NCBI GenBank assembly: GCA_963823165.1
Contig: CAWGKV010000039.1
Coordinates: 186,001-250,000 of the forward strand
DNA length: 64,000 nt
DNA from: Roseiarcus sp963823165
GTDB taxonomy: Bacteria; Pseudomonadota; Alphaproteobacteria; Rhizobiales; Beijerinckiaceae
Reading direction: 5' to 3'
Shown here: positions 33,714 to 42,081 of the stretch, in pieces
How the letters are laid out: each line of letters opens with the position of its first letter
How positions within the stretch are numbered: the stretch's first letter is position 1
Notes under the pieces: model-generated
The model's input: only the letters and a program-made list of their open reading frames with translations
Database searches by the model: none
What the model was told of the DNA's origin: nothing
Program-made: the position numbers and the translations under genes

Positions 33714-34639
33714 GTCGCCTCCCGCGCCCCCTTGACCATTCCGAGCAGTCCGCCGGGAAAGAACAGCACGACGGCGAGCGCGACGGCCGAGACGATGAAG
33801 GTCGCGAGATCGCCGAGCGGCCGCAGCGTTTCGCCGAAGGCGACAAGAAACACCGCCCCCAGGACACCGCCGAGAATCGTGCGCCGTCCGCCCAGGACCG
33901 CGCCGACGATCACCTGCACCCCGACGGTGACGTCGATGAAGGTTCCGACCGAGGCCGCGCCGAGATAGAAAACCATCAGCGCGCCGGCGAGCCCGGAGAA
34001 CAACGCGCTGACCAGGAACGCCGCGAGCTTGTGCTTGGTCACGTTGAACCCGAGCGCGGCAGCCTGCACCGGGTCCTGTCCGCTCGCCTGCAGGATGAGG
34101 CCGACCGGCGAACGCGAAAGCCCGTAGAGGATGGCCCCGCTCACGCCCATGAACCCGAGCGCGATCCAGTAATTAACATTGGCGTCGATCGAGATGACGT
34201 CCGGCACCGTCAGGCCGATCTCCCCGCCCGTCAGGCCGGCGGCCACGACGACGAAGTTTTGCAATATGAGGACCGCAACAAGCGTGGTGAGGCCGAAATA
34301 GGGGCCGCGCACCCTCAGCGCCGGCAGCGCCAGCACGACGCCGCCCGTCATCGCTGCGAGCACGCCCGCCGCGAGGCAGAGCACGATCGGCGGCCGATAG
34401 AGGTTGTCAAGAATGCCGGCGGTATAGGCGCCGAGCCCGATCAGGAACGAGGGGCCGAAGTTCACTTCGTTGGCGAAGCCGAACAGCAGGTCCCAGGCCA
34501 TCGAAAACACGCCGAAGTAATAGGCGACGGTGAGCAGACCCAGGACGTAGCCGGAGACATAGAGGGGCAGGGTCGAAGCGGCGAGGACGACGGCCAGGCT
34601 GATGAGCACCGGCGGCGAGAGGAGCGGGCGGCGCAGCAT
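33710..34639 (-). CDS. LivM-type ABC transporter permease
   Basis: A 309-aa polytopic membrane protein of the branched-chain amino-acid permease family. Hydrophobic helices run along the whole length. The LivM-type loop GPYFGLTTLVAVLIL and the late G-G-x-x-x-x-x-G motif (VLGGRRTILGGVLGA), which contacts the ATPase, are clear. It lies 3 bp after the LivH gene and overlaps the ATPase gene, forming one operon. Confidence 0.9.
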   Translation of the reverse strand: MLRRPLLSPPVLISLAVVLAASTLPLYVSGYVLGLLTVAYYFGVFSMAWDLLFGFANEVNFGPSFLIGLGAYTAGILDNLYRPPIVLCLAAGVLAAMTGGVVLALPALRVRGPYFGLTTLVAVLILQNFVVVAAGLTGGEIGLTVPDVISIDANVNYWIALGFMGVSGAILYGLSRSPVGLILQASGQDPVQAAALGFNVTKHKLAAFLVSALFSGLAGALMVFYLGAASVGTFIDVTVGVQVIVGAVLGGRRTILGGVLGAVFLVAFGETLRPLGDLATFIVSAVALAVVLFFPGGLLGMVKGAREAT

Positions 34640-34642
34640 GAT

Positions 34643-35518
34643 CTAGCGCCGGCCCATCAAGCCGCGCGGCCGCACGTACATCACCGCGACGAGCAGCAGG
34701 AGCGCGGGGATCGCCCGATAGGCCGGCGAAACCAGATAGGCAGTGAGGGTCTCGAGATAGCCGACGACATAGGCGGCGATCAGCGAGCCCGAAACGCTGC
34801 CGAGGCCGCCCAGCACGACGATCGAGAACGCGCTCGCGGTCAGCGGCCCCGCGCTGTAGGAGGAGACGCCGAGAAACATGCCGAGCAGCACGCCGGCGAC
34901 GCCTGCAAGAACGCCGTAGATCGCCCAGACGCCGACATAGACGGTGGTGAGCTCAATCCCCAGCAAGGTGACGCCGCGCGGGTTCATCGAGGCAGCCAGC
35001 ACCGCCTTGCCCGCGCGCGAGCGGTTCACGAAAATCCAGAGCGCCCCGATCGTCGCCCAGCAGACGACCGCGGTGAATATCTCGTTCAAGGGCGTTCGCA
35101 CGCCCAGGATCGGCGCTACGCCTTCGACGATCGGCAATACGGTCTTGGCGTTGTTCGTATAGAAATAGGCGATCGCCTCCTGGATCATGACGCCCCAGAG
35201 CAGCGTCGCGGTGAGGATGAAGATTTCCTTCTCCTCCTCGCGCACGGCGCGCGACAGTTGCAGCCGCCGGACGATGAGATAGTAGGTCGCGAGCGACAGA
35301 GCCAATGCGACGACGACGCCGAAGGCGGCCCCTGAATAGGCGCCCGCCCCGAAATTGCCGGAGGCGGCCCAGGCGGCGACCGCCGCCGCGACCATGATCG
35401 CTCCGTGAGAAAGGTTGAGCACCCCGGTGACGCCAAAGATCAATGTGAAGCCGGTCGCGCCCAGCGCATAGAGCGCCGAGATCGCGAAGCCGTCGATCAG
35501 GATCTGCCAGAACAGCAT
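34643..35518 (-). CDS. LivH-type ABC transporter permease
   Basis: A 291-aa polytopic permease. Typical LivH pieces: GFAISALYALGATGFTLIFGVTG at the N-terminus (here read from position 9), LNLSHGAIMVAAAVAAW, and VVLGGLGSVSGSLIAAYVVGYLE, the ATPase-contact loop. About eight helices. It is first of the permease-ATPase run. The solute-binding gene lies 213 bp upstream, separated by an extragenic palindrome. Confidence 0.9.
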   Translation of the reverse strand: MLFWQILIDGFAISALYALGATGFTLIFGVTGVLNLSHGAIMVAAAVAAWAASGNFGAGAYSGAAFGVVVALALSLATYYLIVRRLQLSRAVREEEKEIFILTATLLWGVMIQEAIAYFYTNNAKTVLPIVEGVAPILGVRTPLNEIFTAVVCWATIGALWIFVNRSRAGKAVLAASMNPRGVTLLGIELTTVYVGVWAIYGVLAGVAGVLLGMFLGVSSYSAGPLTASAFSIVVLGGLGSVSGSLIAAYVVGYLETLTAYLVSPAYRAIPALLLLVAVMYVRPRGLMGRR

Positions 35519-35598
35519 TTTTCGTGTCCCGGGGACCCTGACGAGCTGGTGATCAGCTTGGTCAAAGAGAATGGGTTGTGCGCCGTCGATGACAACCT

Positions 35599-35676
35599 GT
35601 CATTCCCGCGAACCGGGAATCCAGCGCCTCACCCGCGACCCGTCGAAGTCTGGGTCCCCGCTTTCGCGGGGACGAC
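35599..35676. repeat. Extragenic palindromic (BIME/RPE-like) repeat
   Basis: Two complementary half-elements: GTCATTCCCGCG...CGGGAATCC at the left and GGGTCCCCGCTTTCGCGGGGACGAC at the right, each able to fold into a hairpin. This is a dispersed intergenic repeat common in alphaproteobacteria. It sits between the solute-binding gene and the permease genes, where it may lower read-through so that more binding protein than permease is made. Confidence 0.75.
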
Positions 35677-35731
35677 AAAGCCGGTGGACAAAGCATACCA
35701 CTCGCGTCGCCATGCGTCTCGTCCGCACCGA

Positions 35732-37003
35732 TCAATGGCCGCCCGACGCGATCTTGATGAAGGACGGGAATTCGAGCTTGCCCTTGGCGAGATCCGCCGG
35801 CCACAGGTTGACCTGCTCGCCTTTCTGCCATTGCAGCATCAGCCCGGTGATGAAGCCCGCGCCGGTCTTCAGGCCGTGCACATGGGCGTCGCCCTGCGGC
35901 AGGAACTCGATCCTGCCGATCGTGCCGACATAATCGGTCGCCTCCATCGCTTTGACGAGTTTGTCGCTGTCGACGCTTCCCGCGCGCTTGATCGCGTCGG
36001 CGATCATATAGACGTCGTCATAGGCGGTGTAGCCGCAATAGGACGGAAGGTTTCCGAATTTCTCCTTGAAGGCGTCGACAAACGGCAGCGTCTTCGGCGT
36101 GACAGCTACGCCCGGACCCGAAACCGCCTGGTACAGCACGCCCTCGGTCGCGCCGTTGGTGTCCTTCCAGAAGGTCGAGTTGGTCGCCTGCGACGATACG
36201 CCGAACATCGGGATCGGCACCTGCTGGCTCTGCCACTGCACCGTCGGCTGCACCCCGACATGGGAGATGCCGGTGATGATCACGTCCGGCTTTGCGCCCT
36301 CGATCTTGTTGAAGATCGGGGTGAAATCCGTGGTGTCGGGGGAGAACCGGATATGGTCGAGCGGCTTGAGTCCGATCTTCGGCAGGCATGTCTCGTATTC
36401 GGCGTCGAGCGGCGTCGTCCAGGCCGCGTCTTCGCTCATGATCACGGCGGTCTTCATCTTCAGGCCGTCGACCAGCATGTCCTTGGCCGCGTCGCAGACG
36501 AGCCCCGCGATTGCGCTCGAGGTCAGATAGCCGTGGAAGACGTATTTCTCGTGCTCGTAGTCCTTGGCGATATTGGCGGTGATGACGTCGGACGCTGCGC
36601 CGGGGGTAATCATCACCGTTTTCAGGCGCGCCGACCAGGGCTCGAGCGCGAGCACGACCTCGCTGATGTAACTCGCGATGACCGCGTTGACGTGGTCCTC
36701 GCTGACAGCGCGCTGGAAGGCGCGCACCGCTTCAGCCGAGGAGGAATGGTCGTCGTAGGAGACGATTTCGATCTTGCGCCCGCCGACGCCGCCCTTGGCG
36801 TTGATCTCGTCGGCGGCGAGCTGGGCGGCCTGCGGGATCGAGGAGCCCGCCACCGCCTGCGCCTCCGCGATCACCCCGATCTTGATCGGGCCTTGGTCCT
36901 CGGCCCGGGCGAGCGGGGCGATTGCGAGCAGGACAACGGCCGAAGCCATGCCGAGCGCGGAGCGCAGGACCACGCGTGACGGAGCGGTTTCGTATCCCGA
37001 CAT
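35732..37003 (-). CDS. LivK-type periplasmic solute-binding protein
   Basis: A type I solute-binding protein of 423 aa. ATG 37003 follows GGGAGGACAGA. The signal peptide LGMASAVVLLAIAPLARA ends before EDQGPIKIGV. The family opening AAQLAADEINAKGGVGGRKIEIV and SYDDHSSSAEAV are present, as is YTAYDDVYMIADAIKRAGS near the end. It delivers a ligand to the LivHM-GF complex downstream. The ligand could be an amino acid, a short amide or an aromatic acid and is not readable from sequence. Confidence 0.9.
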   Translation of the reverse strand: MSGYETAPSRVVLRSALGMASAVVLLAIAPLARAEDQGPIKIGVIAEAQAVAGSSIPQAAQLAADEINAKGGVGGRKIEIVSYDDHSSSAEAVRAFQRAVSEDHVNAVIASYISEVVLALEPWSARLKTVMITPGAASDVITANIAKDYEHEKYVFHGYLTSSAIAGLVCDAAKDMLVDGLKMKTAVIMSEDAAWTTPLDAEYETCLPKIGLKPLDHIRFSPDTTDFTPIFNKIEGAKPDVIITGISHVGVQPTVQWQSQQVPIPMFGVSSQATNSTFWKDTNGATEGVLYQAVSGPGVAVTPKTLPFVDAFKEKFGNLPSYCGYTAYDDVYMIADAIKRAGSVDSDKLVKAMEATDYVGTIGRIEFLPQGDAHVHGLKTGAGFITGLMLQWQKGEQVNLWPADLAKGKLEFPSFIKIASGGH

Positions 37004-37304
37004 TCTGTCCTCCCTGAGCTGGATGTTGTCGCAAAATGCGGCCAAGCGACGCCTTGGCGGCGTTGCACAGACGGCTTCAAAGCTGCCGTGTCCGGCATCC
37101 GCAAGCAAGCAAAATCCTTGCTCTTTGCGATCAAAGGGGCCGCGTTCAGCCCGCCGGGGCGCCCGCCGCCCGGCCGCCGGCGGCGGCGAAGCCGGCGGGC
37201 GGTGCGAGCAAGTCCCGCTTTCGCCGATCCCGGACCGGACGCCGGCGAGCGCGGTCGGCGCGGTCGGAAGGGCTACCGCTCAGCGAAGCTCTCGCAGCGC
37301 TGCG
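37004..37304. other. Intergenic region between livK-like gene and enolase
   Basis: About 300 bp holding a very GC-rich self-complementary stretch near 37150-37200 (GCCGCCGGCGGCGGCG followed by GCCGGCGGGCGG) that probably forms the terminator of the enolase gene. No gene is seen. Confidence 0.4.
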
Positions 37305-38579
37305 TCACTTTGCGAACGGCGACTCGAATTTCGCCGCCTCGCCGAGCTCCGCCTCGATTTCGAGCAGGCGATTGTACTTGGCGATCCGCTCGCTGCGGCT
37401 CGCCGACCCGGTCTTGATCTGGCCCCCGCCCATAGCGACGGTGAAATCGGCGAGGAACGCATCCTCGGTTTCGCCCGAACGGTGCGAAACGACGTAGTTC
37501 CATCCCGCCCTGCGGCAGAGCGCAATCGCCTCGATCGTCTCCGTGACGGTGCCGATCTGGTTGAGCTTGATCAGCACCGCATTGGCGGTCTTTTCCTTGA
37601 CGCCGCGGCGGATGAAGGTCGGGTTGGTGACGAAAATGTCGTCGCCGACGATCTGGATCCGCTCGCCCTGCGCCGCAGTTTGGCGGGCGAAGCCCGCCCA
37701 ATCGTTCTCGTCGAGGCCGTCCTCGATCGACACGATCGGGAACGTGTCGATCCACTTCCGATAGAGCGCGATCATCTCCTCGCTGGTCTTGTGCCCGCCC
37801 TTCGATTTGGCGAGATCGTACGCGCTGTCCTCGTAGAACGAGCTCGCGGCGGGATCGAGCGCGATGGCGATGTCCTTGCCCGGCTTGTAGCCGGCCGCCT
37901 CGATCGCCTTGACGATCAGTTCGCAGGCCTCCTCGTTGCTGCCGAGATTGGGGGCAAAGCCGCCTTCGTCGCCGACCGAGGTCGCGTATCCCTTGCCCTT
38001 GAGCAGCTTGGCGAGCGCGTGGAACGTTTCGGCGACGTAGCGCAAGGCCTCCGCGAAGCTCGGCGCGCCGATCGGCATCGCCATGAACTCCTGAAAGTCG
38101 ACCGAGTTCGCCGCATGCTTGCCGCCGTTGATGATGTTCATCTGGGGCACAGGCAGGCGGGTCGCGCCGACTCCGCCGAGATAGGCGTAGAGCGGCAGCT
38201 TCGCCGACTGCGCCGCCGCACGCGCCACCGCCATCGACACGCCGAGAATCGCGTTGGCCCCGAGCTTGGCCTTGTTCGGCGTGCCGTCGAGCGCGATCAT
38301 CAGCCCGTCGATCTCCGCCTGACGGGCCGGATCCATGCCGGTCACCTTGGGCGCGATTTTCTCGATGACGTTGGCGACCGCCTTCCGAACGCCCTTGCCG
38401 CCGTAGCGCGTTTTGTCGCCGTCGCGCAGCTCGACGGCTTCATGCTCGCCGGTCGAAGCTCCGGAGGGAACAGAGGACGTCGCGAGCGTCCCGTCGTCGA
38501 GGCCGACGCGCACGCGCACCGTCGGATTGCCGCGTGAGTCGAGAATTTCGAGCGCTTGAACGGACGCGATCCTGGGCAT
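37305..38579 (-). CDS. eno: Enolase
   Basis: Phosphopyruvate hydratase, 424 aa, the normal length, converting 2-phosphoglycerate to phosphoenolpyruvate in glycolysis and gluconeogenesis. Signature pieces: LDSRGNPTVRV, SVPSGASTGEHEAVELRDGD, MNIINGGKHAANSVDFQEFM, GDEGGFAPNL, IEDGLDENDW, the family signature LIKLNQIGTVTET, SHRSGETEDAFLADF and GQIKTGSASRSERIAKYNR. Catalytic Glu, Lys and the Mg2+ ligands are all in place. A single gene with its own promoter. Confidence 0.97.
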   Translation of the reverse strand: MPRIASVQALEILDSRGNPTVRVRVGLDDGTLATSSVPSGASTGEHEAVELRDGDKTRYGGKGVRKAVANVIEKIAPKVTGMDPARQAEIDGLMIALDGTPNKAKLGANAILGVSMAVARAAAQSAKLPLYAYLGGVGATRLPVPQMNIINGGKHAANSVDFQEFMAMPIGAPSFAEALRYVAETFHALAKLLKGKGYATSVGDEGGFAPNLGSNEEACELIVKAIEAAGYKPGKDIAIALDPAASSFYEDSAYDLAKSKGGHKTSEEMIALYRKWIDTFPIVSIEDGLDENDWAGFARQTAAQGERIQIVGDDIFVTNPTFIRRGVKEKTANAVLIKLNQIGTVTETIEAIALCRRAGWNYVVSHRSGETEDAFLADFTVAMGGGQIKTGSASRSERIAKYNRLLEIEAELGEAAKFESPFAK

Positions 38580-38731
38580 TGGTCTCTCCTGAATTGGCCG
38601 CTGGCGAATAGCCGGAAATCCGGCGTGCCTTTTTGAGCCAGATCAACGGCGCCTCCCTCTCGCGACGACCGGCGGCAAGCTCGCGCGCTCGTCGCGCCGA
38701 ACTCGCAGGCGGCGCCGCGCACGAGTCTACC

Positions 38732-39052
38732 TCACGGATCGACGCCCAACACGCCGAATTCCACGGGCGTCTTCACATAGAAGAGGTGGACGTTTTCGGC
38801 TCTGAGCCGCTCGAACAAACGGACCGACTGTTCCGAGGTCACCGCGACGAGCACCTCGATGGGTTGATCGGCAAGCTCAAAGAAATGCGCCGAGTGGATT
38901 CGGCCGCCGCGGCTGAAACTCTCCCCGCCCGAATGCAGGCTGGCGCCGCGAAGGCCCAATTCGTTGACGAGGCGGAGCAGCCATTCGCCCATCGGCTTGC
39001 CTTTGTGGCGACGGTCCTGATGGGTGAAAAAGGTGATCTGATAGCCATTCAT
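38732..39052 (-). CDS. DUF190-family protein next to CrcB
   Basis: A 106-aa cytoplasmic protein of the DUF190 family: QITFFTHQDRRHKGKPMGEWLL and GRIHSAHFFELADQPIEVLVAVT. DUF190 proteins are PII-like in fold and very often accompany fluoride channels. The gene follows crcB by 10 bp on the same strand, so the two form an operon and this protein probably helps regulate or sense fluoride export. Confidence 0.85.
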   Translation of the reverse strand: MNGYQITFFTHQDRRHKGKPMGEWLLRLVNELGLRGASLHSGGESFSRGGRIHSAHFFELADQPIEVLVAVTSEQSVRLFERLRAENVHLFYVKTPVEFGVLGVDP

Positions 39053-39062
39053 GGCGCGCTCC

Positions 39063-39449
39063 TCACAGCGACTCCAGCGCTTGCCAGGATGCGAGGCCGG
39101 CGACGGTCATTGTCAGCGATCCGATGACATGAACGCCGATCGCTCCCGCGGCCCAAGCGAACCGCCCCTCCTGCAGCAACGTTACAACTTCGGCCGAAAA
39201 GGTCGAGAACGTCGTCAGGCCGCCGCAAAAGCCGGTAACGATGAGGAGCCGCCACTCCGGCGCCAGGTACGGCGCTTGCGACAGATAGGCGATCGCAAGG
39301 CCGATGATGTAACCGCCGACGAGATTGGCGGCCAACGTGCCCGGCGGCAGAAGCGGAAAGAATTTGTTGAGCTGAACGCCAAGCTGCCAGCGCAGAAGGG
39401 CGCCGGAGGCCGCGCCAACGGAAATCGCCAACGCGGGGCTCCATGCCAT
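39063..39449 (-). CDS. crcB: Fluoride channel CrcB/Fluc
   Basis: A 128-aa four-helix membrane protein. GAASGALLRWQLGVQLN contains the conserved G-x-x-x-R-x-x, followed by PPGTLAANLVGGYIIGLA (N in the pore) and the signature GFCGGLTTFSTFSAEV with phenylalanine-box residues. It dimerises to export F-. Start at ATG 39449 (MAWSP), since the open frame upstream is GC-driven. I looked for a fluoride riboswitch upstream and did not find a convincing one. Confidence 0.92.
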   Translation of the reverse strand: MAWSPALAISVGAASGALLRWQLGVQLNKFFPLLPPGTLAANLVGGYIIGLAIAYLSQAPYLAPEWRLLIVTGFCGGLTTFSTFSAEVVTLLQEGRFAWAAGAIGVHVIGSLTMTVAGLASWQALESL

Positions 39450-39686
39450 CTGGACTGGTCTTTCGCATGCTTGCGCGCTGGAACTCGCCGCCGGGCTGAT
39501 CTTCGGCGCGGGCCCTCTGACCCGCGCGCCCGCGCCCGCAACGAAGGCCATGCTAGGCTCGATTGGCTCGCGGCTCAAATCGCTGGATTGGTGCGAGGAC
39601 GGCGGTCCCGCCGTTGAAAAGGAATGGGGTTTCCCCGCCGCCAAGCCTAACGCCGATGACCCGCGGCTAACGTTCCTCGCCCGCGC

Positions 39687-40529
39687 CTATGCGTCCGCCG
39701 CCCGGCGCTCGGCCACCGCCACCGCGAGCGTCATCGCCAGGCAGAAGGTCGCCGCGAGCGATCGGAACGAGCCGAAATCGCTTTCGACGATCTCGAACCG
39801 GACGTCGGCGAGGCCCGCGAGCGGAGAGAGGGCGCTGTCGGTGACGACGACGATCGGGGTCTTCGCCCGGCGTGCGCGCTTGGCGAGGTCGACGGTGAAG
39901 GGCGAATAGGGGGAGAAGCTGATCGCGATCAGCGCGTCTTCGTGGCCGGCGCGGGCGAGTTGCTCCGGCCCGAGGCCGCCCACGTTGTCGACCAGGCTCG
40001 CCGAGAGCCCGAGCTGGGCGAGGGCGTAGCTCAGATAATGCGCGACGCCGAAGGAGCGCCGCTGGCCGAGGCAATAGATGGTCCTTGCTCGAGAGAGCAG
40101 GTCGACCGCCCCGTCGAGGTCGCGCCGGTCGACGGATTCGCGCAAGCGCGCGACCGAGGACGCCGCCGAGTTGGCGAAGCCCAGCAGGAGATTGGTCGGA
40201 TCGCCGCTGTCGCGGGCAGTCTCGTGCAAGGCCTTGAGCCGCTCGGAATAGTCGGGCCAGCGGTTGCGCAGATGGGAGCGGAACACCTCCTGCAGGTCGG
40301 AAAAGCCGCCGAAACCCAGCGACTGGGCGAAGCGCACGAGCGTCGAGGCCTGCACGTCCGCGTTGCGGGCGATTCCCGAAGCGGTGCCGAGGGCGAATTC
40401 GTCCGGGTGCTCGAGCGCGTAGGCCGCCGCCTGGCGAAGCCGCTTCGGCAGACCCGGCTCGATCTCGATCAGCCGGTCCTTCAGCGCCTCGAAGGTCTCC
40501 GGCGGCTCGATTGTCGCCTGCTCGCTCAT
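39687..40529 (-). CDS. RpiR/MurR-family regulator with SIS domain
   Basis: A 280-aa regulator from ATG 40529. The N-terminal HTH_6 domain (about 10-85) reads GTASGIARNADVQASTLVRF and AQSLGFGGFSDLQEVF. The C-terminal SIS sugar-phosphate domain (about 125-260) reads TIYCLGQRRSFGVAHYLSYAL, ALIAISFSPYSPFTVDLAKRA and PIVVVTDSALSPLAGLADV. It should sense a phosphorylated sugar or related metabolite. It is divergent from a Gfo/Idh/MocA dehydrogenase with a palindrome between them, so it probably controls that gene and itself. Confidence 0.88.
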   Translation of the reverse strand: MSEQATIEPPETFEALKDRLIEIEPGLPKRLRQAAAYALEHPDEFALGTASGIARNADVQASTLVRFAQSLGFGGFSDLQEVFRSHLRNRWPDYSERLKALHETARDSGDPTNLLLGFANSAASSVARLRESVDRRDLDGAVDLLSRARTIYCLGQRRSFGVAHYLSYALAQLGLSASLVDNVGGLGPEQLARAGHEDALIAISFSPYSPFTVDLAKRARRAKTPIVVVTDSALSPLAGLADVRFEIVESDFGSFRSLAATFCLAMTLAVAVAERRAADA

Positions 40530-40579
40530 GAGTTCATCCCGCGCCGTATTGCGTCCGCCTCCGGCGGCAAAATTCATAA

Positions 40580-40595
40580 TGGAATGAATATTCCA
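40580..40595. promoter_or_regulatory. Candidate RpiR operator, TGGAATGAATATTCCA
   Basis: An inverted repeat with 6-bp arms (TGGAAT/ATTCCA) and a 4-bp AT spacer, in the AT-rich intergenic space between the divergent RpiR and Gfo/Idh genes. RpiR proteins bind such dyads. The assignment is from position and symmetry only. Confidence 0.5.
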
Positions 40596-40660
40596 AATCG
40601 AGTAGAATCTGAAATATTTGTTTTGGCGGGCGGAAGCCGGCGAAGCGGAGATGGCGGCTC

Positions 40661-41773
40661 ATGGACACAATCGGCGTCGGACTGATCGGCACGGGCTACA
40701 TGGGCAAATGTCACGCGCTCGCCTGGATGGCGGTCAAGGCCGCGTTCGGCGATGGGCCGGAGGTGCGGCGCGTCAGCCTCTGCGAGGTCGAGGACGCGCT
40801 CGCGCGCCGACGGGCCGACGCGTTCGGTTTCGAAAAGTCGACGGCGGATTGGCGGAAGCTCGTCGTCGACCCGGACGTTGACGTCGTCTCGATCACCACG
40901 CCGACCGGCCTGCACGCGCCGATGGCGATCGCCGCGCTCGAGGCCGGCAAGCACGTCTGGTGCGAGAAGCCGATGGCGCCGGCGCTCGCCGACGCCGAGC
41001 GCATGGCGGCGGCCGCCCGCGCGAGCGGCAAAGTCGCGATTCTCGGCTACAACTACATCCAGAGCCCGGCGGTCCGCTATATCGCAAAACTCCTGAAGCG
41101 CGGCGCGATCGGCAGAATCACTCAGTTCCGGGTGGAGATGGACGAGGATTTCATGGCCGATCCGGACCAGCCCTTCAGCTGGCGGAGCGAGGCGAGCTCC
41201 GGCCTCGGCGCGCCCGACGATTTCGCCGTCCATCCGATGAGCCTGATCTCGACGCTGATCGGCATGCCGCGCGAGGTGTTCGGCGAATTGGTGAAACCCT
41301 TTCCCGACCGGCCGGACAAGGGCGGACGGCGGGCGGTGGAGACTTTCGACATCGCGACCGCGCTCCTGCGCATGGACGGCGGCGCGACCGGGACGATCCA
41401 GGTCAGCCGCACCGCCTGGGGTCGCAAGGGGCGCATCCAGCTGCAGATTTTCGGCGCGAAGGGCGCGATCTTTTTCGACCAGGAGCGGTTCAACGAGGTC
41501 GGCGTCTATCTGGCCGAAGGGCCGGTCGAGGACCAGGGGATCAAGACCGTGCTGATGGGCCCAAGCCATCCGCCCTACGAGCATTTCATCCCCGCCGCCG
41601 GCCATCAGCTCGGGTTCAACGACCTCAAGATCGTCGAGGCGCATGAACTTTTGAACCGCATCGCCGGCAAGCCGTCGCTCACCATCGACTTCGACCAGGG
41701 CCTCGCCATCGAGCGGGTGATCCGCGCGATCGGGCGGTCGCATAGTGAAGGGCGGTGGCAAAGGACGGACTGA
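40661..41773 (+). CDS. Gfo/Idh/MocA-family sugar dehydrogenase
   Basis: An NAD(P)-dependent oxidoreductase of 370 aa. Rossmann start VGLIGTGYMGKCHALAW, SITTPTGLHAPMAIAALEAGKHVWCEKPM (the E-K-P catalytic lysine loop), GYNYIQSPAVRYIAKLL, and the C-terminal active site with DDFAVHPMSLISTLIG. Members oxidise inositols or hexoses, or act on sugar nucleotides. The divergent RpiR regulator supports a sugar or polyol substrate. No transporter for such a sugar is directly adjacent. Confidence 0.88.
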   Translation: MDTIGVGLIGTGYMGKCHALAWMAVKAAFGDGPEVRRVSLCEVEDALARRRADAFGFEKSTADWRKLVVDPDVDVVSITTPTGLHAPMAIAALEAGKHVWCEKPMAPALADAERMAAAARASGKVAILGYNYIQSPAVRYIAKLLKRGAIGRITQFRVEMDEDFMADPDQPFSWRSEASSGLGAPDDFAVHPMSLISTLIGMPREVFGELVKPFPDRPDKGGRRAVETFDIATALLRMDGGATGTIQVSRTAWGRKGRIQLQIFGAKGAIFFDQERFNEVGVYLAEGPVEDQGIKTVLMGPSHPPYEHFIPAAGHQLGFNDLKIVEAHELLNRIAGKPSLTIDFDQGLAIERVIRAIGRSHSEGRWQRTD

Positions 41774-41851
41774 GCCAAGGCGAGGCCCGACCGCCGGATG
41801 GGGGCGTCTCTCGCCTGCCGGCGCGCGAGACACGCGCCCTCCGAAAATGCT

Positions 41852-41939
41852 CTACAGAGCCGCGCGCGTCAGCCGCTCGCGCAAGCGCGGGACCGCGAAC
41901 TCGACGAAGGCGCGCAGCTTCAAGTTTCGGGTCGCCTCT
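41852..41939 (-). pseudogene. LysR-type regulator, C-terminal scrap
   Basis: About 28 codons on the minus strand read NLKLRAFVEFAVPRLRERL, ending TRAAL and a TAG at 41852. This is the usual end of a LysR-family regulator (x-K-L-R-A-F-V-D-F). Nothing upstream continues it. The scrap marks the border where the accessory region begins. Confidence 0.5.
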
Positions 41940-42081
41940 TAAATCATAAGGGATTCCAACAATTCGTCAACTTCCCGGACGGGCTCTAAGACGCGCCGCG
42001 ACCGCGGAGAATCCCCAGAATCCCCGCCACCTCACTGTCGACCCAAAATCCGATTCAGCCATTGTCTGACGAGCCCTTAGA

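Noticed and set aside
33063..35335. Long plus-strand frames opposite the Liv transporter genes
   Set aside because: High-GC antisense shadows; the minus-strand products have full ABC transporter motifs and coupled starts.
39450..39680. Fluoride riboswitch upstream of crcB
   Set aside because: The conserved crcB-motif pseudoknot sequences could not be lined up; only scattered short matches.
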